The notes under the pieces were generated by a model. The model was not told the origin of the DNA. It saw nothing but the letters and a program-made list of their open reading frames with translations, and made no database searches. Shown piece after piece: positions 17,224-31,794 of a DNA stretch of 64,000 nt (the stretch's first letter is position 1; each line of letters starts with the position of its first letter). The translations under genes and the position numbers were made by a program. This DNA comes from Actinobacillus succinogenes 130Z (GTDB lineage: Bacteria > Pseudomonadota > Gammaproteobacteria > Enterobacterales > Pasteurellaceae). Location of the stretch: contig NC_009655.1 of NCBI RefSeq assembly GCF_000017245.1, positions 496,001 through 560,000 of the forward strand. The letters run 5' to 3'.

Positions 17224-19113
17224 ATGCTATCAGCAAATGCAAAATTGAAGGTTCAAAGTTTTGGACGCTTTTTGTCAAATATGGTGATGCCGAATATCGG
17301 CGCATTTATTGCGTGGGGATTTATTACCGCGCTTTTTATCCCGACGGGTTGGTTGCCGAATGAGGAACTGGCTAAATTAGTCGGTCCGATGGTAACGTAT
17401 TTATTGCCGTTGTTAATCGGTTATACCGGCGGTAAGTTAGCCGGCGGCGACCGCGGTGCGGTTGTGGGGGCGATTACCACTGCCGGTGTGATCGTCGGTA
17501 CCGATATTCCGATGTTCTTAGGCGCCATGATTGCCGGTCCGACCGGCGGTTGGGCGATTAAACGTTTCGACAAATGGGCGGACGGTAAGATTAAAAGCGG
17601 TTTTGAAATGTTGGTTAACAATTTTTCCGCCGGTATTATCGGGATGATTTTAGCGATTTTGTTCTTCTGGGTGATCGGCCCGGTAGTAAAATCGGTATCT
17701 CAAGCGTTAGCGGCGGGTGTTGACGTATTAGTACAAAATAATTTATTACCGTTGACTTCTATCTTTGTGGAACCGGCAAAAATTCTATTCCTGAATAATG
17801 CGGTTAACCACGGCGTGTTCTCGCCGTTGGGGATTCAGCAATCCCAAGAATTCGGTCAATCCGTTTTCTTTCTGATTGAAGCGAATCCGGGGCCGGGTTT
17901 GGGGGTATTACTCGCTTATATGTTGTTCGGTAAAGGTTCTGCCAAACAAACTTCCGGCGGTGCGGCGATTATCCACTTCTTCGGCGGTATTCACGAAATC
18001 TATTTCCCTTATGTATTAATGAATCCGCGTTTGATTTTGGCGGTGATCGCAGGCGGCGCGACCGGTGTCTTCACTTTAGTTTTATTTAATGCGGGGTTAC
18101 AGGCGCCGGCGTCTCCGGGTTCAATTATTGCCGTGTTAGCGATGACGCCGAAAGCCTCGTTCCTGGGGGTGATTTCATCCGTGGTTGCCGCCTGTGCCGT
18201 GTCTTTTGTTATCGCCGCTTTCTTTGTGAAATTACAAAAAGAAGAAGATGTGGGGGATTTGGAAGAAGCGCAGGCCGTTTCTAAAGCGATGAAAGGCGGT
18301 GCGGCGGCACAGCAACCGGTAACCGACTATAAAGGGTTGAGCAAAATTTTCGTATCTTGTGATGCAGGTATGGGATCCAGCGCAATGGGCGCCAGTATGC
18401 TGCGTAAAAAAGTGAAAGATGCGGGTTTGCCGATTGAGGTAACTAACTGCGCAATTAATGACTTGCCGAGCGATGCCCGGATGGTGATTACTCATCAAGA
18501 TTTAACGTTACGCGCAAAAAAACAAGTGCCGAACGCAATGCATTTTTCGTTGACTAATTTCCTGGATAATAAATTCTATGACGGCTTAGTAAATGACTTA
18601 AAAGCCGGCTTTGACGAAGAAAGCGGTACGGAGGCGGCGGTCGCTACATCGAAAGGCAACGGTTCAGAAGAAACCGGGGTGACATTCAGTTTAATGCCGG
18701 AACAGATTTTCTTAGGTCTAAAAGCGAATGATAAATTTGATGCTATCCGTTTTGCCGGCGAGCAATTAGTGAAAGCGGGTTTTGTTCAACCAAGTTACGT
18801 CGATGCGATGTTTGAGCGAGAAAAATTGGTGTCCACCTACTTAGGAGAAGGGGTTGCGGTGCCGCACGGAACTATCGAAGCGAAAGATGCTGTAATTAAA
18901 ACAGGGGTAGTGGTTTGTCAATATCCTGAAGGTGTTCGTTTTACGGATGAAGAAGACGGCGTGGCCAAACTGGTTATCGGTATCGCTGCTCGCAATAACG
19001 AACATATTCAGGTCGTATCGGCAATTACGAACGCATTGGACAGCGATGAAGCGATTGAATTACTGACCTCGACTAACGATGTAAATAAAGTTCTGGAATT
19101 GTTAAAAGCATAA
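17224..19113 (+). CDS. mtlA: PTS mannitol-specific enzyme IICBA
   Basis: Membrane permease that imports mannitol and phosphorylates it to mannitol 1-phosphate. From the ATG at 17224 (GGAG 8 bases upstream) it is 629 residues (E. coli 637); upstream in-frame codons run into the promoter region. The IIC membrane domain covers about 1-345 (GGIHEIYFPYV substrate loop), IIB has the phospho-cysteine in VSCDAGMGSS at residue 379, and IIA has the phospho-histidine in VAVPHGT at residue 548. All three domains are complete. It heads mtlA-mtlD-mtlR. Confidence 0.97.
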   Translation: MLSANAKLKVQSFGRFLSNMVMPNIGAFIAWGFITALFIPTGWLPNEELAKLVGPMVTYLLPLLIGYTGGKLAGGDRGAVVGAITTAGVIVGTDIPMFLGAMIAGPTGGWAIKRFDKWADGKIKSGFEMLVNNFSAGIIGMILAILFFWVIGPVVKSVSQALAAGVDVLVQNNLLPLTSIFVEPAKILFLNNAVNHGVFSPLGIQQSQEFGQSVFFLIEANPGPGLGVLLAYMLFGKGSAKQTSGGAAIIHFFGGIHEIYFPYVLMNPRLILAVIAGGATGVFTLVLFNAGLQAPASPGSIIAVLAMTPKASFLGVISSVVAACAVSFVIAAFFVKLQKEEDVGDLEEAQAVSKAMKGGAAAQQPVTDYKGLSKIFVSCDAGMGSSAMGASMLRKKVKDAGLPIEVTNCAINDLPSDARMVITHQDLTLRAKKQVPNAMHFSLTNFLDNKFYDGLVNDLKAGFDEESGTEAAVATSKGNGSEETGVTFSLMPEQIFLGLKANDKFDAIRFAGEQLVKAGFVQPSYVDAMFEREKLVSTYLGEGVAVPHGTIEAKDAVIKTGVVVCQYPEGVRFTDEEDGVAKLVIGIAARNNEHIQVVSAITNALDSDEAIELLTSTNDVNKVLELLKA

Positions 19114-19122
19114 TTAGCGCAG

Positions 19123-19183
19123 GGTGGGCTTGCTAGCCCACCTTTTCTCACTTCAATAATTCGGTGGGCTAACAAGCCCATCC
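19123..19183. repeat. Twin hairpins between mtlA and mtlD
   Basis: The first element (19123-19142) is GGTGGGCT, loop TGCT, AGCCCACC followed by TTTT. The second (19163-19183) has the same left arm GGTGGGCT, loop AACA, and right arm AGCCCATCC. The shared arm shows two copies of one small repeat. The first resembles a weak terminator that could reduce mtlD relative to mtlA. Confidence 0.65.
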
Positions 19184-19199
19184 TACAAAGGGAAATAAT

Positions 19200-20348
19200 A
19201 TGAAAGCATTACATTTCGGTGCCGGCAATATCGGACGGGGTTTTATCGGTAAATTACTGGCGGACAGCGGTGTGGAAGTGATTTTTGCAGATGTAAACGA
19301 ATCCGTTATAAATTTGCTGAAAACTAACCGCACTTATGGTGTGAAAATCGTAGGCGACAGCATTAATACGATTGAACGGGTTAACAATGTTTCCGGTGTG
19401 AATTCAACGGATGAGGCTGCGATTGTCACGTTATTTAACGAAGTGGATTTAGTAACGACTGCGGTTGGTCCTAATGTCCTAAAAATCATTGCCGGTACAG
19501 TGGCGAAAGCGTTAGAAGCACGTTTAGCGGGTGGTAATACTAAACCGCTAAATATTATTGCCTGTGAAAATATGGTGCGCGGTACAACGTTCTTAAAAGA
19601 GCAAGTATTTACGCATTTAAATCCGGCGGTAAAAGATCAAGTTGAGCAATTAATCGGTTTTGTGGACAGCGCAGTTGATAGAATTGTGCCACCGGTTAAG
19701 CCTGATGCGAACGATCCGTTATTGGTGACGGTTGAAGAATTCAGCGAATGGATAGTGGATAAAACCCAGTTTAAAGGTACCGTTCCGGATATTAAAGGCA
19801 TGGAACAAACGGATAATTTGATGGCGTTTGTCGAACGAAAATTATTTACCTTGAATACCGGACACGCCGTCACCTCATATTACGGTAAGTCCAAGGGGTA
19901 TCGATTCGTAAAAGAAAGCATTGAAGATGCGGAAGTGAAAGCCTTTGTGAAATCCGTTATGCAGGAGAGCGGTGCGGTGTTGATTAAGCGCTATGGATTT
20001 GATCCGCAGGCGCATGCGGCATATATCGAAAAAATCTTAAAACGTTTCGCCAATCCGTTCTTAGTGGATGATGTGGATCGTGTGGGTCGCGAACCGTTAC
20101 GTAAGTTAAGTTATAACGATCGTTTGATTAAGCCGTTGCGCGGCACGCTGGAATACGGTTTACCGAATGATAATTTGATTCGCGCCGTTGCGATTGCGCT
20201 TTCCTATCGTAACGAACATGATCCGCAAGCGTTAGAGTTGGCGAAATCTATTGCCGATAGCGGTGTGGCGGCGACCCTGAGAAAATATACCGAATTAGAG
20301 GATGAATCGGTAATCGAGCGTATTGTTGCGACATATAACGCACAATAA
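19200..20348 (+). CDS. mtlD: Mannitol-1-phosphate 5-dehydrogenase
   Basis: NAD-dependent enzyme oxidising mannitol 1-phosphate to fructose 6-phosphate in the cytoplasm. The 382-residue length equals E. coli MtlD. The N-terminal Rossmann motif is [11 protein letters not shown] (residues 7-17), and the long-chain polyol dehydrogenase signature [20 protein letters not shown], with the catalytic lysine, is near residue 210-230. It follows mtlA after the twin hairpins and ends at an inverted uptake-sequence terminator. Confidence 0.97.
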   Translation: MKALHFGAGNIGRGFIGKLLADSGVEVIFADVNESVINLLKTNRTYGVKIVGDSINTIERVNNVSGVNSTDEAAIVTLFNEVDLVTTAVGPNVLKIIAGTVAKALEARLAGGNTKPLNIIACENMVRGTTFLKEQVFTHLNPAVKDQVEQLIGFVDSAVDRIVPPVKPDANDPLLVTVEEFSEWIVDKTQFKGTVPDIKGMEQTDNLMAFVERKLFTLNTGHAVTSYYGKSKGYRFVKESIEDAEVKAFVKSVMQESGAVLIKRYGFDPQAHAAYIEKILKRFANPFLVDDVDRVGREPLRKLSYNDRLIKPLRGTLEYGLPNDNLIRAVAIALSYRNEHDPQALELAKSIADSGVAATLRKYTELEDESVIERIVATYNAQ

Positions 20349-20358
20349 TTTCAGAGGC

Positions 20359-20400
20359 AAAGTGCGGTCGGAAAGAACACTATTTTTTTAACCGCACTTT
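20359..20400 (+). terminator. Inverted uptake-sequence pair between mtlD and mtlR
   Basis: AAAGTGCGGT at 20359-20368 and ACCGCACTTT at 20391-20400 form a hairpin arm pair with an A/T-rich loop. It lies inside the mtl operon, so mtlR is probably expressed by read-through or from its own promoter. Confidence 0.7.
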
Positions 20401-20433
20401 TCAGTTGTGTTCATTTTTGTAAAGGATTTTATT

Positions 20434-20949
20434 GTGGTATCGGAAGATCCTATCTATGAAAAACTCAATGACGTACCGTCTATTCGTGGATTTGTGACGG
20501 CAAGCGTAGCAATCTTTGACGAATTGGTGGATCTGCTCATTAATCGGGTCTTTCGCAAAAATGATTTTGCCGTGAAATCGGTAATCGACAGCTTGTTTGA
20601 AACTTCGGGCCCGTTGGCCGCTTTAAGTATTCGGCTCAAAGTATTGTTAGGGTTAGGCGTTTTATCCCAAGAAGCGTTTGAAGATATTTCGGCGTTCATG
20701 CAGCTAAAAGACAAACTGAATGAAGACAGTCGGGAATATCATTTTTCCGATGAGTTGATCGTCGCATTTACTCATAAATTAAAGCTGTTCAAAGACAAAG
20801 CCATGTTGCCGCAACATGAAATGACGGAAGCGCCGGATTCGTTAGTGGGACAAGTGAAAATTCAACGCCGTGAAAAACTGGTGCGTTCTTGCTTGATTTT
20901 GACGGTTACGGAAATTTATCAACAATTACAAGTGGAAAGTCCTTTATAA
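20434..20949 (+). CDS. mtlR: Mannitol operon repressor MtlR
   Basis: MtlR-family repressor of the mannitol operon, 171 residues from a GTG at 20434. That start has AAAGGA seven bases upstream; an in-frame ATG at 20407 has no ribosome-binding site and would place MFIFVKDFI before the family start. The helical core LLINRVFRKNDFAVKSVIDSLFETSGPLAALSIRLKVLLGLGVLS matches E. coli MtlR, including the GPL--LS-RLK segment. MtlR does not carry a standard DNA-binding domain and its mode of action is unclear even in E. coli. Confidence 0.88.
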   Translation: MVSEDPIYEKLNDVPSIRGFVTASVAIFDELVDLLINRVFRKNDFAVKSVIDSLFETSGPLAALSIRLKVLLGLGVLSQEAFEDISAFMQLKDKLNEDSREYHFSDELIVAFTHKLKLFKDKAMLPQHEMTEAPDSLVGQVKIQRREKLVRSCLILTVTEIYQQLQVESPL

Positions 20950-20997
20950 TTTATAAAAAGTGCGGTCGGAATTTTGAGCGTTTTTTTCAGAAAAGGC

Positions 20998-21025
20998 TTG
21001 CATTTAACGGATAACTCAGTATAAT
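20998..21025 (+). promoter_or_regulatory. S10 operon promoter
   Basis: TTGCAT at 20998-21003 and a perfect TATAAT at 21020-21025, 16 bp apart, predict a start near 21032. It is preceded by an uptake sequence after mtlR. Confidence 0.75.
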
Positions 21026-21031
21026 TTGCGG

Positions 21032-21523
<492 letters not shown>

Positions 21524-21539
21524 TTAAGAGGTTATTACA

Positions 21540-22166
21540 ATGATTGGTTTAGTCGGTCGTAAAGTTGGTATGACCCGCGTTTTCACTGAAGACGGCGTGT
21601 CCATTCCAGTTACCGTTATCGAAATCGAAGCCAACCGCGTAACTCAAGTTAAAACTCTTGAAAACGATGGCTATACTGCAGTTCAAGTTACTACTGGCTC
21701 TAAAAAAGCAAGTCGTGTAACTAAGCCTGAAGCTGGTCATTTCGTGAAAGCAGGTGTTGAAGCTGGTCGCGGTTTATGGGAATTTCGTACTGAAGGTGAA
21801 GAATTCACTTTAGGTCAAGAAATTAACGTTGACATCTTTGCGGATGTTAAAAAAGTTGATGTTACCGGTACTTCTAAAGGTAAAGGTTTCCAAGGTGGTG
21901 TTAAGCGTTGGAACTTCCGTACCCAAGATGCTACACATGGTAACTCTTTATCACATCGTGTACTTGGTTCTATTGGTCAAAACCAAACTCCGGGTCGTGT
22001 GTTTAAAGGTAAAAAAATGGCCGGACACTTAGGTGCCGAACGTGTAACCGTTCAATCACTTGAAGTTGTTCGTGTTGATGCTGAGCGTAAATTATTATTA
22101 GTTAAAGGTGCTGTTCCCGGCGCAACTAATAGTGATGTTATCGTAAAACCGGCAGTTAAAGCGTAA
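21540..22166 (+). CDS. rplC: 50S ribosomal protein L3
   Basis: 208-residue assembly-initiating 50S protein reaching the peptidyl transferase region; 16 bp after rpsJ. The start [15 protein letters not shown] and the loop [37 protein letters not shown] are characteristic. In E. coli a glutamine in this loop (Q150, GQNQTPG) is methylated by PrmB; the equivalent glutamine is present. Confidence 0.98.
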   Translation: MIGLVGRKVGMTRVFTEDGVSIPVTVIEIEANRVTQVKTLENDGYTAVQVTTGSKKASRVTKPEAGHFVKAGVEAGRGLWEFRTEGEEFTLGQEINVDIFADVKKVDVTGTSKGKGFQGGVKRWNFRTQDATHGNSLSHRVLGSIGQNQTPGRVFKGKKMAGHLGAERVTVQSLEVVRVDAERKLLLVKGAVPGATNSDVIVKPAVKA

Positions 22167-22181
22167 GTCTAGGAGATAGAG

Positions 22182-22787
22182 ATGGAATTACAAGTTGTAG
22201 GTGCGAACAACGCACTCACTGTTTCTGAAACTACCTTCGGACGTGAGTTTAACGAAGCGTTAATCCATCAAGTAGTTGTTGCGTATGCGGCAGGTGCTCG
22301 TCAAGGTTCACGCGCTCAAAAAACTCGTGCTGAAGTGTCTGGTTCAGGTAAAAAACCTTGGCGTCAAAAAGGTACAGGCCGTGCTCGTTCCGGTGATATC
22401 AAATCACCAATCTGGCGTTCAGGCGGTATCACTTTTGCGGCGAAACCACAAGATCACAGCCAAAAAGTGAACAAAAAAATGTACCGTGGTGCAATCAAAA
22501 GCATTCTTTCCGAATTAGTTCGTCAAGACCGTTTGGTGGTTGTTGAAAAATTTGAAATTGATGCGCCAAAGACTAAAGTATTAGCACAAAAATTAAAAGA
22601 TATGGCGTTAAATGACGCTCTTATCATCACTGCAAGCTTAGATGAGAATCTATTCTTAGCTGCACGTAACTTATACAAAGTTGATGTACGTGATGTGCAA
22701 GGTATCGACCCCGTAAGCCTAATCGCTTTCGATAAAGTGGTTGTAACTGTTGATGCAGTGAAACAAATTGAGGAGATGTTAGCGTGA
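22182..22787 (+). CDS. rplD: 50S ribosomal protein L4
   Basis: 201-residue 50S protein lining the exit tunnel and the autogenous regulator of the S10 operon in E. coli. The tunnel loop with [30 protein letters not shown] is intact. Its last codons overlap the GTG start of rplW by 4 bp. Confidence 0.98.
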   Translation: MELQVVGANNALTVSETTFGREFNEALIHQVVVAYAAGARQGSRAQKTRAEVSGSGKKPWRQKGTGRARSGDIKSPIWRSGGITFAAKPQDHSQKVNKKMYRGAIKSILSELVRQDRLVVVEKFEIDAPKTKVLAQKLKDMALNDALIITASLDENLFLAARNLYKVDVRDVQGIDPVSLIAFDKVVVTVDAVKQIEEMLA

Positions 22788-23089
22788 TTCAACAAGAACG
22801 TTTGCTAAAAGTGCTTAAAGCACCACATATCTCTGAAAAAGCAACTAACAACGCAGAGACTTCAAATACTATCGTATTCAAAGTTGCATTAGATGCAAAC
22901 AAAGTTGACATTGCTAACGCAATTGAACAACTTTTTGAAGTGAAAGTAGATTCAGTTCGTACAGTTGTTGTTAAAGGTAAAACCAAACGCCGCGGTAATA
23001 AAATGGGTCGCCGCAGTGACTGGAAAAAAGCTTATGTTACTCTTCAAGAAGGTCAATCACTTGACTTCGTTGAAGGTGCAGCAGAGTAA
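22784..23089 (+). CDS. rplW: 50S ribosomal protein L23
   Basis: 101-residue protein at the exit of the ribosomal tunnel, docking site for trigger factor and SRP. The start codon is GTG at 22784, overlapping the rplD stop (GTGA), with GAGG upstream; this gives [19 protein letters not shown], the family start. Translational coupling to rplD is expected. Confidence 0.97.
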   Translation: MIQQERLLKVLKAPHISEKATNNAETSNTIVFKVALDANKVDIANAIEQLFEVKVDSVRTVVVKGKTKRRGNKMGRRSDWKKAYVTLQEGQSLDFVEGAAE

Positions 23090-23109
23090 TAACGGAGGAA
23101 TAAATAACT

Positions 23110-23931
23110 ATGGCTATCGTTAAATGTAAGCCGACCTCCGCTGGTCGTCGTCACGTTGTTAAAATCGTGAACCCTGAATTACACAAGGGCAAACCTTACG
23201 CGCCATTATTAGACACTAAATCTAAAACTGGTGGCCGTAATAATTTAGGACGTATCACTACTCGTCATATCGGTGGTGGACATAAACAACATTACCGTTT
23301 AGTCGATTTCAAACGTAACAAGTTAGATATCCCAGCGGTTGTTGAGCGTCTTGAATATGATCCGAATCGTTCTGCGAATATTGCTTTGGTGCTTTATAAA
23401 GATGGTGAACGCCGTTATATCTTGGCACCTAAAGGTTTGTCCGTAGGCGATGAAATCCAAGCCGGTGTAAATGCGCCGATTAAAGTTGGTAACTCACTAC
23501 CAATGCGTAATATTCCGGTTGGTTCAACTGTGCATAACGTTGAGTTAAAACCTGGTAAAGGTGGTCAAATCGCTCGTTCTGCAGGTGCATACGTACAAAT
23601 CATTGCGCGTGAAGGTAACTATGTGACTTTACGTTTACGTTCAGGTGAAATGCGTAAAGTGTTAGCTGAATGTGTAGCAACGATTGGCGAGGTCGGTAAC
23701 TCCGAACACATGCTTCGTGTGCTGGGTAAAGCTGGTGCTAATCGCTGGAGAGGTATCCGTCCGACAGTTCGTGGTACAGCAATGAACCCGGTAGATCACC
23801 CGCACGGTGGTGGTGAAGGCCGTAATTTCGGTAAACACCCGGTAACTCCTTGGGGCGTTCAGACCAAAGGTAAGAAAACTCGTCACAACAAACGTACTGA
23901 TAAATATATCGTACGTCGTCGTGGCAAATAA
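23110..23931 (+). CDS. rplB: 50S ribosomal protein L2
   Basis: 273-residue core 50S protein needed for subunit joining and peptidyl transferase activity. The C-terminal signature [14 protein letters not shown] is present, including the histidine corresponding to E. coli H229. It lies 20 bp after rplW behind GGAGG. Confidence 0.98.
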   Translation: MAIVKCKPTSAGRRHVVKIVNPELHKGKPYAPLLDTKSKTGGRNNLGRITTRHIGGGHKQHYRLVDFKRNKLDIPAVVERLEYDPNRSANIALVLYKDGERRYILAPKGLSVGDEIQAGVNAPIKVGNSLPMRNIPVGSTVHNVELKPGKGGQIARSAGAYVQIIAREGNYVTLRLRSGEMRKVLAECVATIGEVGNSEHMLRVLGKAGANRWRGIRPTVRGTAMNPVDHPHGGGEGRNFGKHPVTPWGVQTKGKKTRHNKRTDKYIVRRRGK

Positions 23932-23952
23932 TAAATTTAATTAAGAGGATAA

Positions 23953-24231
<279 letters not shown>

Positions 24232-24242
24232 GAGGTAAATAG

Positions 24243-24575
<333 letters not shown>

Positions 24576-24592
24576 TCGTAGAGGAATAACAA

Positions 24593-25300
24593 ATGGGTCA
24601 AAAAGTCCATCCACATGGTATTCGCCTTGGTATTGTTAAACCTTGGAGCTCTACTTGGTTTGCGAATACACAAGACTTCGCCGATAACTTAGACGGCGAT
24701 TTCAAAGTACGTAAATTCTTAAATAAAGAATTAATGAATGCTTCAGTTTCACGTATCACAATTGAACGTCCGGCTAAAAGCATTCGCGTAACAATTCATA
24801 CAGCTCGCCCGGGTATCGTTATCGGTAAAAAAGGTGAAGATGTTGAGAAATTACGCACCGCAGTAGCGAAAATAGCAGGCGTACCAGCTCAAATCAATAT
24901 CGCTGAAGTGAAAAAACCTGAGCTAGATGCAAAATTAGTTGCGGACAGTATTGCTTCACAATTAGAGCGTCGTGTAATGTTCCGTCGTGCCATGAAGCGC
25001 GCGGTGCAAAATGCAATGCGTTTAGGTGCCAAAGGTATCAAAGTTGAAGTAAGCGGTCGTTTAGGTGGTGCAGAAATTGCACGTTCTGAGTGGTATCGTG
25101 AAGGTCGCGTACCATTGCATACATTACGTGCGGACATCGATTATAACACTGCAGAAGCACATACTACATACGGCGTGATCGGCGTTAAAGTATGGATCTT
25201 CAAAGGTGAAATTCTTGGTGGTATGGCTGCAATTGCACAACAACCAGAACAACAACCGGCTGCGCCTAAAAAGGCACCACGCGGCAAAGGTCGTAAGTAA
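24593..25300 (+). CDS. rpsC: 30S ribosomal protein S3
   Basis: 235-residue 30S protein at the mRNA entry site, with helicase role. The KH domain motif [13 protein letters not shown] is near residue 75 and the C-terminal domain has [29 protein letters not shown]. The C-terminal tail is rich in Q, P and K, as is usual. Confidence 0.98.
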   Translation: MGQKVHPHGIRLGIVKPWSSTWFANTQDFADNLDGDFKVRKFLNKELMNASVSRITIERPAKSIRVTIHTARPGIVIGKKGEDVEKLRTAVAKIAGVPAQINIAEVKKPELDAKLVADSIASQLERRVMFRRAMKRAVQNAMRLGAKGIKVEVSGRLGGAEIARSEWYREGRVPLHTLRADIDYNTAEAHTTYGVIGVKVWIFKGEILGGMAAIAQQPEQQPAAPKKAPRGKGRK

Positions 25301-25313
25301 GGAGATCTGCTAA

Positions 25314-25723
<410 letters not shown>

Positions 25724-25724
<1 letters not shown>

Positions 25725-25915
25725 TGAAAGCTCAAGAACTACGTAACAAAAATGTTGAAGAGCTGAATGCTGAATTGAATAACCTTTTAGGTGAGCAATT
25801 CAAATTGCGTATGCAAGCAGCCACCGGTCAGCTTCAACAAACTCACCAGTTAAAACAAGTGCGTCGTAATATTGCACGGGTTAAAACTGTATTAAATCAA
25901 AAGGCGGGTGAGTAA
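25724..25915 (+). CDS. rpmC: 50S ribosomal protein L29
   Basis: 63-residue two-helix protein near the tunnel exit, same length as E. coli. Helices [30 protein letters not shown] and the [15 protein letters not shown] tail are clear. It overlaps its neighbours on both sides by single bases, so coupling from rplP to rpsQ is likely. Confidence 0.97.
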
Positions 25916-26172
25916 TGACTGATAAAATTCGTACTGTTCAAGGTCGTGTAATCAGCGATAAAATGGATAAATCTTTTACAATCGCAATCGAGCGTAAGGT
26001 AAAACATCCTCTTTTAGGTAAATTTATCCGTCGTACAACGAAATTACACGTTCATGATGAGAACAACGAAGCAAGATTGGGTGATTGGGTCGAAATTAAA
26101 GAATGTCGTCCTGTATCAAAAACTAAATCTTGGACTTTAGTTCGTGTAGTAGAAAAAGCAACTATTGCTTAA
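25915..26172 (+). CDS. rpsQ: 30S ribosomal protein S17
   Basis: 85-residue OB-fold 30S protein (E. coli 84). [40 protein letters not shown] is the family core. It is the last gene of the S10 operon here and is followed by a terminator. Confidence 0.98.
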   Translation: MTDKIRTVQGRVISDKMDKSFTIAIERKVKHPLLGKFIRRTTKLHVHDENNEARLGDWVEIKECRPVSKTKSWTLVRVVEKATIA

Positions 26173-26190
26173 TTTCTATACTTGAAATTT

Positions 26191-26220
26191 AAACCCTATC
26201 AGCAATGTTAGGGTTTTTTT
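26191..26220 (+). terminator. Terminator of the S10 operon
   Basis: AAACCCTA and TAGGGTTT form the stem around an 11-14-nt loop, followed by a run of seven T residues, 18 bp after the rpsQ stop. Confidence 0.85.
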
Positions 26221-26283
26221 GTATGTAAAGTGCGGTTAAAAATTGATATGTTTTTTGACTGTTTTTGATTTACTAAAATGGAG

Positions 26284-26751
<468 letters not shown>

Positions 26752-26761
26752 GGAGAACGTA

Positions 26762-27630
<869 letters not shown>

Positions 27631-27641
27631 GGCAGGTTACA

Positions 27642-27947
27642 ATGGCTAAACAATCAATGAAAGCACGCGATGTTAAACGCGTTAAATTGGCTGAAAAATT
27701 CTATGCTAAACGTATGGAATTGAAGAAAATCATTTCTGACGCTAATTCATCAGATGAAGATCGTTGGGATGCGGTATTAAAATTACAGTCTTTACCGCGT
27801 GATGCTAGCCCGAGCCGTCAACGTAACCGTTGTCGCCAAACCGGACGTCCTCACGGCGTTCTTCGTAAGTTTGGTTTAAGCCGTATCAAGGTCCGCGAAG
27901 CAGCAATGCGTGGCGAGATCCCAGGTCTTAAAAAAGCAAGTTGGTAA
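27642..27947 (+). CDS. rpsN: 30S ribosomal protein S14, zinc-free form
   Basis: 101-residue S14. The C-terminal [43 protein letters not shown] has a single cysteine in place of the CxxC pairs of zinc-binding S14, so this is the long, zinc-independent type also found in E. coli. Confidence 0.97.
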   Translation: MAKQSMKARDVKRVKLAEKFYAKRMELKKIISDANSSDEDRWDAVLKLQSLPRDASPSRQRNRCRQTGRPHGVLRKFGLSRIKVREAAMRGEIPGLKKASW

Positions 27948-27984
27948 TTTACCACTTTATTTTGGAATCGGAGAATAAAATACA

Positions 27985-28377
27985 ATGAGTATGCAAGATC
28001 CAATCGCAGATATGTTGACCCGTATTCGTAACGGTCAAGCTGCGAATAAAGTTGCGATCAGTATGCCTTCTTCCAAGCTAAAAGTGGCTATTGCCAACGT
28101 ATTAGCTGCTGAAGGTTATATTGAAAGCGTTAAAGTTTTAGAAGGTGCAAAACCTGAATTGGAAATTACTTTAAAATATTTCCAAGGTAAACCGGTTGTA
28201 GAAAGCATTCAACGTGTAAGCCGTCCTGGTCTTCGTATTTACAAACGTAAAGACGAATTACCAAAAGTTATGGGTGGGTTAGGTGTTGCTGTAGTTTCTA
28301 CATCTAAAGGTGTGATGACTGACCGTGCTGCTCGCCAAGCGGGTTTAGGCGGTGAAATCATCTGTTATGTAGCTTAA
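27985..28377 (+). CDS. rpsH: 30S ribosomal protein S8
   Basis: 130-residue 30S assembly protein, same length as E. coli; it is the translational repressor of the spc operon there. Opens [20 protein letters not shown] and ends with [22 protein letters not shown]. 37 bp after rpsN behind GGAG. Confidence 0.98.
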   Translation: MSMQDPIADMLTRIRNGQAANKVAISMPSSKLKVAIANVLAAEGYIESVKVLEGAKPELEITLKYFQGKPVVESIQRVSRPGLRIYKRKDELPKVMGGLGVAVVSTSKGVMTDRAARQAGLGGEIICYVA

Positions 28378-28392
28378 TAGAGAGGTAGGAAA

Positions 28393-28926
28393 ATGTCTCG
28401 TGTTGCTAAGGCACCTGTTAATATTCCTGCCGGAGTTCAAGTTTCTTTGAACGGTCAGCTATTAACGGTGAAAGGTAAGAATAGCGAATTATCTCGTACT
28501 ATTCATAATTCAGTCGAAGTTAAGGAAGATAACGGTGCATTGACATTTGCTCCACGTGAAGGATTTGCGGGTGCAGATGCACAAGCAGGTACAGCACGTG
28601 CATTAGTTAATGCAATGGTTATTGGTGTTACTGAAGGCTTTACTAAAAAACTACAACTAGTGGGTGTAGGTTACAGAGCGCAAGTTAAAGGCAATTCAAT
28701 CAGCCTAAACTTAGGGTTCTCTCATCCTGTGGAGCACACTTTACCTGCAGGTATTACTGCAGAATGTCCATCTCAAACAGAAATTGTATTGAAAGGTGCT
28801 GACAAACAATTAATTGGTCAAGTGGCTGCAGATATTCGAGCATACCGTAAACCAGAGCCTTACAAAGGCAAAGGTGTTCGCTATGCTGATGAAGTTGTTC
28901 GTACTAAAGAAGCTAAGAAAAAATAA
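28393..28926 (+). CDS. rplF: 50S ribosomal protein L6
   Basis: 177-residue protein near the sarcin-ricin loop and GTPase centre. It has two similar alpha/beta domains; the C-terminal signature [24 protein letters not shown] is present. 15 bp after rpsH. Confidence 0.98.
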   Translation: MSRVAKAPVNIPAGVQVSLNGQLLTVKGKNSELSRTIHNSVEVKEDNGALTFAPREGFAGADAQAGTARALVNAMVIGVTEGFTKKLQLVGVGYRAQVKGNSISLNLGFSHPVEHTLPAGITAECPSQTEIVLKGADKQLIGQVAADIRAYRKPEPYKGKGVRYADEVVRTKEAKKK

Positions 28927-28940
28927 TTTAAGGTAACACT

Positions 28941-29809
<869 letters not shown>

Positions 29810-29815
29810 TTGATA

Positions 29816-29995
29816 ATGGCTAAAACTATTAAAGTAACACAGGTTCGTAGTTCAATTGCTCGTTTACCGAAGCATAAAGCTACGTTACGTGGTCTTGGTC
29901 TTCGCCATATGCACCATACTGTTGAGTTGATCGATACTCCGGCAGTACGTGGTATGATTAACCAAGTTTCATATATGGTTAAAGTGGAGGAGTAA
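29816..29995 (+). CDS. rpmD: 50S ribosomal protein L30
   Basis: 59-residue protein, same length as E. coli L30, starting [12 protein letters not shown] at an ATG at 29816, 6 bp after rpsE; a longer reading from a TTG at 29810 adds only two codons and is not preferred. GGGG before the rpsE stop may serve as its ribosome-binding site. Confidence 0.97.
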
Positions 29996-29999
29996 GAGA

Positions 30000-30434
30000 A
30001 TGCGTTTAAATACTCTATCCCCGGCTGAAGGTGCGAAGCATAGTGCGAAGCGCCTTGGTCGCGGTATTGGTTCCGGTTTAGGTAAAACGGGTGGACGCGG
30101 TCATAAGGGACAAAAATCTCGTACAGGCGGTAAAGTTCGCCGTGGTTTCGAGGGTGGTCAAATGCCTTTATACCGTCGTTTACCAAAATTTGGTTTTACG
30201 TCTAAAATTGCGGCAGTAACTGCAGAAATTCGTTTGAATGATTTAACTAAAGTTGATGGTAATATCGTTACTTTAGAAGCATTAAAAGCTGCAAACGTAA
30301 TTACTAAAGATATTCAATTTGCTAAAGTTATTTTAGCAGGTGAAATCAATAATGCGGTGACTATTCGCGGTTTACGCGTAACTCAAGGTGCTAAAGCAGC
30401 TATTGAGGCTGCTGGCGGTTCAGTTGAGGAATAA
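30000..30434 (+). CDS. rplO: 50S ribosomal protein L15
   Basis: 144-residue protein, same length as E. coli. The glycine- and lysine-rich N-terminal extension ([47 protein letters not shown]) penetrates the 50S core. It starts 4 bp after rpmD. Confidence 0.98.
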   Translation: MRLNTLSPAEGAKHSAKRLGRGIGSGLGKTGGRGHKGQKSRTGGKVRRGFEGGQMPLYRRLPKFGFTSKIAAVTAEIRLNDLTKVDGNIVTLEALKAANVITKDIQFAKVILAGEINNAVTIRGLRVTQGAKAAIEAAGGSVEE

Positions 30435-30441
30435 TTAATAA

Positions 30442-31767
30442 ATGGCTAAAAAACCAGGTTATCAAAATAGAAGCACCCAAAACGGTGGTAATGAACTGAA
30501 AAGCCGTTTGCTTTTCGTATTAGGTGCATTGATCGTTTTCCGTATTGGTTCTTTCATCCCGGTTCCTGGTATTGATGCGGCCGTATTGTCCCAATTGATT
30601 GAGCAACAAAAAGGTACCATCATTGACATGTTTAATATGTTCTCTGGTGGCGCCTTGAGTCGTGCGTCTATTTTTGCATTGGGAATCATGCCATATATTT
30701 CGGCATCGATTATTATCCAGCTCTTAGCTACTGTATCTCCTACGTTAGGGGAGTTACGTAAAGAAGGTGAGAGTGGACGTCGTAAAATTAGTAAATATAC
30801 GCGTTATGCAACTTTAGGTCTTGCTACTTTGCAGGCAATTGGGATTTCAACAGGTTTACCGAATATGCTACCTGGGTTGGTTCCTAACTTGGGGTTCGGT
30901 TTTTATTTCACTGCCGTAGTTAGTTTAGTTACCGGCACCATGTTTTTAATGTGGTTGGGTGAACAAATTACTGAACGAGGTATTGGTAACGGTATTTCCC
31001 TCATTATCTTTGCTGGTATTGTGGCGGGATTGCCGTCTGCTATTGGTCAAACAATTGAGCAGGCTCGTCAAGGGCAAATGCATCCTCTGGTGCTTTTATT
31101 AATTGCTGCAGTTGTTTTTGCGGTGACTTATTTTGTTGTCTTCGTAGAACGAGGACAAAGACGTATTAAAGTTGAATATGCTAAACGTCAGCAAGGACGA
31201 CAAATTTTAGGTGGGCATTCGACTCATTTACCATTAAAAGTGAATATGGCAAGTGTTATGCCTGCTATCTTTGCTTCAAGTATTATTTTGTTCCCAGCGA
31301 CATTGGTGTCTTGGTTTGGTGAGAGTTCTAGCCTTGAATGGTTGACAAATCTTTCAATGATGTTGCAGCCAGGTCAGCCTATTTATTTGATCGTTTACGC
31401 GATTGCAATCATGTTTTTCAGCTTTTTTTACTCGGCAATGCAATTTAATCCTCGCGATACCGCAGATAATTTAAAAAAATCTGGTGCATTTATACCGGGA
31501 ATTAGACCAGGAGAACAAACTTCACGTTATATTGATAAAATAATGACCCGTTTGACGCTAATTGGCGGTTTATATGTGGTTTTCGTGTGTTTGGTTCCTT
31601 ACATTATGATGTCAGCATGGAATGTTCAATTCTATTTTGGTGGTACGTCTTTGTTGATCGTCGTAGTGGTTATTATGGATTTCATCGCTCAGATTCAAAG
31701 TCACTTGATGTCAAGTAAATATGAATCTGCGTTGAAAAAAGCAAACCTTAAAGGTTTCGGACAATAG
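30442..31767 (+). CDS. secY: Preprotein translocase subunit SecY
   Basis: Ten-span channel protein of the SecYEG translocon in the inner membrane. It is 441 residues (E. coli 443). The first transmembrane segment and plug region run from about residue 20 to 80; cytoplasmic loops with [33 protein letters not shown] sequence and [25 protein letters not shown] are typical. It starts 7 bp after rplO, in the usual spc position. Confidence 0.98.
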   Translation: MAKKPGYQNRSTQNGGNELKSRLLFVLGALIVFRIGSFIPVPGIDAAVLSQLIEQQKGTIIDMFNMFSGGALSRASIFALGIMPYISASIIIQLLATVSPTLGELRKEGESGRRKISKYTRYATLGLATLQAIGISTGLPNMLPGLVPNLGFGFYFTAVVSLVTGTMFLMWLGEQITERGIGNGISLIIFAGIVAGLPSAIGQTIEQARQGQMHPLVLLLIAAVVFAVTYFVVFVERGQRRIKVEYAKRQQGRQILGGHSTHLPLKVNMASVMPAIFASSIILFPATLVSWFGESSSLEWLTNLSMMLQPGQPIYLIVYAIAIMFFSFFYSAMQFNPRDTADNLKKSGAFIPGIRPGEQTSRYIDKIMTRLTLIGGLYVVFVCLVPYIMMSAWNVQFYFGGTSLLIVVVVIMDFIAQIQSHLMSSKYESALKKANLKGFGQ

Positions 31768-31794
31768 TCCGGTTTAAAGAAAAAGGGATAAGCA

